Assembly: GCA_902494605.1 (NCBI GenBank)
Contig: CABUUG010000064.1
Location: 1-9,769 of the forward strand
DNA: 9,769 nucleotides
Direction: 5' to 3'
Source of the DNA: an uncultured Collinsella sp.
GTDB taxonomy: Bacteria; Actinomycetota; Coriobacteriia; Coriobacteriales; Coriobacteriaceae
The notes under the pieces are model-generated. The model saw nothing but the letters and a program-made list of their open reading frames with translations, ran no database searches and was not told the origin of the DNA. Position numbers and translations under genes: made by a program. Numbering within the stretch: position 1 is the first letter of the stretch; every line of letters starts with the position of its first letter. Below, one piece after another: positions 6,614-9,769 of the stretch.

Positions 6614-7858
6614 ATGGAATGCCCTTATTGCGGTGCATTGTTGCCCGATGACGCTAGTTTTTGCTCTGAGTGTGGATCGCCTCTTGCCGCGCCCTCACCG
6701 ACTGCGCCCGTTCCCGAAGATCCCTATACTACGCCCCAGACCGTGTCACAGAGCCCTGCCTTTTCTTGGCGCGACGGCGAGGCCGCTACGGCGGCAACGG
6801 TGGAGTTGCCTAAGGTGGATGCTGCCTCGAAAGCAGACGAGCAGCCGGTGGCGGCACCCGGCGCGTCTGAGCCCGCTGTGCCCGAATCCGATTCGGACGC
6901 CACGCGTGCAGTCGATCCCCTGTCAGACTTTGGCACTACGATCGAGGACGTGGAAACTGAGCCTGCCTGCCATGCCGATTTTGGTTCTACGCCGCTCAGT
7001 GAGGAAGAGCAGCTCGAGCAGGACCGCGAGAGCCTCAAGACGGCCAAGGCCGAGTACAAGCTAGCACGCAAGCGCCTGGGCAAGTCGTATGCGCCCGCCA
7101 TCGCCGCCGGCGTTATTGTCGTTGCCGCCTTGTGCGCGGGAACCGGCTGGGTGGGCTACTCATATGGTTTGGCTCATCCGCAAAATACGGAGCAGATTCA
7201 AAAGCTCAAGAAGCAGCTTGAATCTTCCAAGGACGAACTCACAAAAACGCAAGACGAGCTCGATCAGACAAAGTCCGACCTTAAGGATGCTAAGGCGGAG
7301 CTCAAGACCGCAAGCAAGAACGGCGAGGACGCCAGCTCCGATGCCGAGGGCTCCTCCACGACGGGCAATGCGACCTCGTCGACCACTACGACCTCTGGTG
7401 GCACAGCGAAGCTCAACATCGATAAGCCCACGAGTTTTGCCAACACCACGTGGCGCGGATCACTTAAGGAGACGGGCAACTCTTGGGGCCATACTTGCTA
7501 TGGCGCGAGCAAAAACGACCTTGTGATTGTGTTTAAGAGCATCAGCGATTCCGGCGAAGCGGTTGCAGACATCTCGGCCACGCTGCATGCCCACGATACC
7601 TACAACGCCGAAAAAACCGTCGCCCAATCCGATGGTGACGACTATCGCACCTACGCGGACGTCACCGGTACGTTTGTTAGAAACAAGGGCTTTGAGTTTT
7701 CGCTTCCCGTCGAGGAGGAGGGCTGCGACCTTACGGTTACGGGTGTACCTAAAAAGAAGAACGGCAAGTACTACCTGAATACCACAGTCGAATCGGGAGA
7801 CGGCGCCGTTAACATGGGAACGCGCATCACGGATTCCTTTGAGCTTTTGATTTCCTAG
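6614..7858 (+). CDS. Zinc-ribbon, single-span membrane protein with coiled coil and outer beta-rich domain
   Basis: This is a 414-residue protein of unknown function with a clear modular plan. Residues 3-20 form a zinc ribbon, C-x2-C-x10-C-x2-C (C3, C6, C17, C20). An acidic, Ala/Pro-rich linker (about 22-135) and a charged helix (about 128-156) precede one membrane span (about 160-184). Outside the membrane are a Lys/Glu/Asp-rich coiled coil (about 190-236), a Ser/Thr-rich spacer (240-263) and a C-terminal domain (about 268-414) that reads as beta-strand rich, from TTWRGSL to SFELLIS. The zinc ribbon is expected in the cytoplasm. The linker contains DFGTTIEDVETEP (105-117), where Thr109 has Asp at +3, a spacing that many FHA domains favour when the Thr is phosphorylated. 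GAGAGG lies 9-10 bases before the ATG at 6614. It is divergent from the FHA gene, convergent with the second kinase, and ends at a strong terminator. A role as substrate, scaffold or sensor for the kinases is inferred. Confidence 0.85.
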   Translation: MECPYCGALLPDDASFCSECGSPLAAPSPTAPVPEDPYTTPQTVSQSPAFSWRDGEAATAATVELPKVDAASKADEQPVAAPGASEPAVPESDSDATRAVDPLSDFGTTIEDVETEPACHADFGSTPLSEEEQLEQDRESLKTAKAEYKLARKRLGKSYAPAIAAGVIVVAALCAGTGWVGYSYGLAHPQNTEQIQKLKKQLESSKDELTKTQDELDQTKSDLKDAKAELKTASKNGEDASSDAEGSSTTGNATSSTTTTSGGTAKLNIDKPTSFANTTWRGSLKETGNSWGHTCYGASKNDLVIVFKSISDSGEAVADISATLHAHDTYNAEKTVAQSDGDDYRTYADVTGTFVRNKGFEFSLPVEEEGCDLTVTGVPKKKNGKYYLNTTVESGDGAVNMGTRITDSFELLIS

Positions 7859-7880
7859 TGCCGCCTGTATGCGATGCGTG

Positions 7881-7931
7881 AAGCGGTGACGGGTGCGGCT
7901 TTATCGAGAGCTGCGTTCGTCACCGTTTTTT
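7881..7931 (+). terminator. Strong intrinsic terminator after the zinc-ribbon gene
   Basis: A 17-bp stem (7884-7900 with 7909-7925), including several G-T pairs and with perfect outer pairs CGGTGACG/CGTCACCG, closes an 8-nt loop and is followed by TTTTTT (7926-7931). The stem begins 25 bases after the stop codon. It lies between convergent genes. On the minus strand it lacks a U-run after the stem, so it serves mainly the plus-strand gene, though it may also slow transcription coming from the kinase. Confidence 0.88.
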
Positions 7932-7969
7932 GTATAGGGTCTATGAGCTGACCTTGGCATCGCCGCCGG

Positions 7970-9217
7970 TTAAAGCATGCCGGCAGATGCGAGGACGAGT
8001 ATGACCACGATTGCTGCCAAGGCAGCAATCACCATCGTGAGTGCCATCGTGCGTTGACGTTTGACGGCAAGGCGCGCGCGACGCATGGACTCGGCGCTGC
8101 GGACGGTCTCGGTGGATGGGGCTGGCCGAGACGCGGGCTGCGCCTGTGCAACCGTGCGGGTGGGGATGGTGGCGTCCGCCCGCACGGTAGCGCTGCCGTG
8201 ATCCGCCACGGGCCGGCGCTTTCGCGGAGCGCCCATACGGGCGAAAGGCTCAAGGCGCGCCGCGAGTTCATTTGCCGAAGGGCGTGCGTCTTGCGAGACT
8301 GCCAAACAAGCCATAATCGCGTTGACCAAGCCCTGTTCGCGGGGAGTTGCGGGCGCAAGGGGTTGCGGTTGCACGGTGCGCTTGAGGCGCGCGTGGTCTC
8401 CAGAGCGCCTGAGCTCTGCCTCAAAGGGCGCGTGTCCGCAATAAAGCTCGTAGAGGATGCTTCCCAGCGCATAGATGTCGACGGCGGGATTGTCACGTGC
8501 ACCGGGGTCGGCCTTAAACCGCTCCAGCATTTCGGGTGCCGCGTATGCCGGCGTGGCACCGCGAAAAGCGTTGACGTCGACGGTAAAGGAAAAATCGGGT
8601 TTAACGAGTTTTGCGCTGCCCATGTCGATGAGGCAGATGTCGAAATAGCCGCTCGACACCTGCTCCTCGAGCGGGATGCGATCGTGACGCAGCATGATGT
8701 TGCGCATGGAGAGGTCGCGGTGGACAAAGGGCGTGTCGAGCGATTGCGTGGACAGGATGATCTTGAGCACGCTCAGACCCAGCGCGGCGACGATATCACC
8801 GGGGCAGGTTTCAGCGCCATCACTCAGAGCTGGCCGTGCATCAAGAAGCGAGACGCCGTCAACCCATTCCATAAGCAGCGCCGGGGTTCCGTCTGCTGTG
8901 TAGCCAAATCCGTAGACATCGGGAAAACCCCTTAGGTTGGATACGACGGAGAGCGTGCGGTACTCCTCTTCCAAAGTTTCTCGGTTGAGCTGTTCTTGCT
9001 CGGGTTGGGCATCGGGGCGCGGCATCTTAAGCGCGAGCTCAAAAGCGCGATCGCCGCTCTGGACGCGGCGGACATAGGCGTTGCCGCCAAAGCCGCCCTT
9101 TTGCGGCGGAACGAGAAGCGTGCAGAAGCGACGCCGTGCCGCAGCCTGCTCGCGCTCGGAGAGCAGTGCTGGCGTATGAAATTTGACGAGTCGAACTTCT
9201 TCGTAGGATCCGGTCAT
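7970..9217 (-). CDS. Tail-anchored Hanks-type Ser/Thr kinase
   Basis: This 415-residue kinase is a paralogue of the one at 5299-3215 but lacks an outer domain. The kinase domain (about 30-325) has a glycine-rich loop KGGFGGNAYV, Lys64 in LALKMP, a C-helix Glu in LEEEYRTL, HRDLSMRN (catalytic Asp168, Asn173), DMG (198-200), APE (227-229) and Asp247. It appears catalytically complete. A basic, Thr/Ser/Pro/Ala-rich linker (about 328-390) with several possible phosphorylation sites leads to one C-terminal hydrophobic helix (about 391-413) with only two residues after it. It should therefore sit on the cytoplasmic face of the membrane without an external sensor. AGAAAGGA is upstream of the ATG at 9217. 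The gene is convergent with the zinc-ribbon gene and divergent from the partial gene at 9408. Phosphorylation of the FHA and zinc-ribbon proteins is inferred from position only. Confidence 0.9.
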   Translation of the reverse strand: MTGSYEEVRLVKFHTPALLSEREQAAARRRFCTLLVPPQKGGFGGNAYVRRVQSGDRAFELALKMPRPDAQPEQEQLNRETLEEEYRTLSVVSNLRGFPDVYGFGYTADGTPALLMEWVDGVSLLDARPALSDGAETCPGDIVAALGLSVLKIILSTQSLDTPFVHRDLSMRNIMLRHDRIPLEEQVSSGYFDICLIDMGSAKLVKPDFSFTVDVNAFRGATPAYAAPEMLERFKADPGARDNPAVDIYALGSILYELYCGHAPFEAELRRSGDHARLKRTVQPQPLAPATPREQGLVNAIMACLAVSQDARPSANELAARLEPFARMGAPRKRRPVADHGSATVRADATIPTRTVAQAQPASRPAPSTETVRSAESMRRARLAVKRQRTMALTMVIAALAAIVVILVLASAGML

Positions 9218-9271
9218 GGCGCGCTTTCATCCTTTCTTCCATTAGCAGGATATGCGCTAGCCGCTGCCTTC

Positions 9272-9283
9272 TGTTGCGCAACA
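9272..9283. promoter_or_regulatory. TGTTGCGCAACA palindrome, copy A
   Basis: A perfect 12-bp palindrome 55 bp upstream of the second kinase gene. It shares the GTTGCGCAAC core with the site at 6517-6526 and is identical to the copy centred 35 bp away. It is read here as an operator; the binding protein is unknown. TTGCGC within it could also act as a poor -35 for the kinase, but no convincing -10 follows at the right distance. Confidence 0.65.
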
Positions 9284-9306
9284 TCGACAAATCTGCCGCT
9301 CGCCAA

Positions 9307-9318
9307 TGTTGCGCAACA
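9307..9318. promoter_or_regulatory. TGTTGCGCAACA palindrome, copy B
   Basis: The second perfect 12-bp copy, 89 bp upstream of the partial plus-strand gene. Two identical sites whose centres lie 35 bp apart in a divergent intergenic region suggest cooperative binding or control of each direction separately. The surrounding 190 bp (9218-9407) show no other clear element and no clear promoter hexamers. Confidence 0.65.
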
Positions 9319-9407
9319 GAATCGCGCAAGACGGCGGTAGAAATGAGGCAGTAAAAACGCTTGATGACCGGGATGGCCCCGTTATCCATGAAGAAGGGAA
9401 CGTGATA

Positions 9408-9769
9408 ATGAGCGGCTCGGTGGGAGATAATTTTGTAGTCGCTGCCGGAATAGCCACTTCACCGCTGGCAGTGCCATTGGCCCCCGCTGCAATTGTTGCC
9501 GGGGCAGCGGCGTTGCGCATAGAGGCGGAGAAGGCCGAGGCAGAAAATGCCGTTAAGGACTATAGGCATGGGCTATTGGACATCAAATCGCAGATACTCC
9601 TCGAGTTTCCCGATATGGATGAGTCGACACGCGCCGCGTTGGATAGCGTGATTGACGAATATTCGAGGAAAAACGTGACGGAGCCGCTTGTGGGCGAAGA
9701 GATCGTCATGGGTCGAGGCACGGTGACGCGGATTCGAACTGAGTCGGCGTTGGCTCAGCTGGCGGCGAC
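9408..9769 (+). CDS. Unknown protein with hydrophobic N-terminus, 3' end outside the window
   Basis: An open frame runs from the ATG at 9408 to the window end (120 complete codons, no stop). AGAAGGGA lies eight bases before the ATG. A GTG at 9402 is in frame but too close to that site. Residues 9-36 are Ala/Val/Pro/Ile-rich, starting FVVAAGIATSPLAVP, and could be one membrane span or a proline-kinked hairpin. Residues 37-55 are a charged, Ala/Glu-rich helix, and the rest looks like a soluble helical region (DESTRAALDSVIDEY). I recognise no family. Its divergent position from the second kinase, with shared TGTTGCGCAACA sites between them, suggests it belongs to the same membrane-associated signalling cluster. 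Codon use resembles the neighbours. Confidence 0.75.
   Translation, partial: MSGSVGDNFVVAAGIATSPLAVPLAPAAIVAGAAALRIEAEKAEAENAVKDYRHGLLDIKSQILLEFPDMDESTRAALDSVIDEYSRKNVTEPLVGEEIVMGRGTVTRIRTESALAQLAA

Noticed and set aside
8054..8935. Plus-strand open frame inside the second kinase gene
   Set aside because: It is the antisense of the kinase domain coding sequence, with no recognisable protein features.

Overview
The window looks like a chromosomal stretch from a high-GC Gram-positive gut actinobacterium of the Coriobacteriia type, with Collinsella or a close relative the likeliest source. This rests on the G/C-rich third codon positions, AAGGAG-type ribosome binding sites, and Hanks-type kinases carrying an extracytoplasmic DUF6273-like domain. 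The assignment is an inference from sequence character; no marker gene is present to prove it.

Bases 1-2880 hold a copper-export unit on the minus strand. copA (2803-464) encodes a P1B-type Cu(I) ATPase and copZ (316-95) a small HMA-domain copper chaperone. Upstream of copA is a minus-strand promoter whose 19-bp spacer contains ACCCCCTGGGGGT, a G-tract palindrome like CsoR operators; no csoR gene is in the window. A long 24-bp-arm hairpin (2-68) follows copZ.

Bases 2900-3175, between the copper promoter and the next gene, hold an unusual array. It has three palindromic units at 80-bp period, built from six 16-17 bp half-sites of alternating orientation, with a possible seventh decayed half-site. 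I do not recognise this repeat.

Bases 3215-9769 look like a Ser/Thr phospho-signalling cluster. On the minus strand are a receptor-like Hanks kinase with one membrane span and an outer DUF6273-like domain (5299-3215), an FHA-domain protein (6433-5471), and a second, tail-anchored Hanks kinase (9217-7970). On the plus strand are a zinc-ribbon/membrane-span/coiled-coil protein (6614-7858) and the 5' part of an unknown gene with a hydrophobic N-terminus (9408 to the window end). The palindrome GTTGCGCAAC occurs three times, once between the FHA and zinc-ribbon genes and twice between the second kinase and the partial gene. That suggests the two divergent gene pairs answer to one regulator.

A plausible working model is that the kinases phosphorylate threonines in the zinc-ribbon protein and in the FHA protein. 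Both contain an FGTT segment, and in the FHA protein it runs into an ETT motif reminiscent of GarA/OdhI. The FHA domain would then read the mark. No phosphatase is visible; one may lie outside the window.
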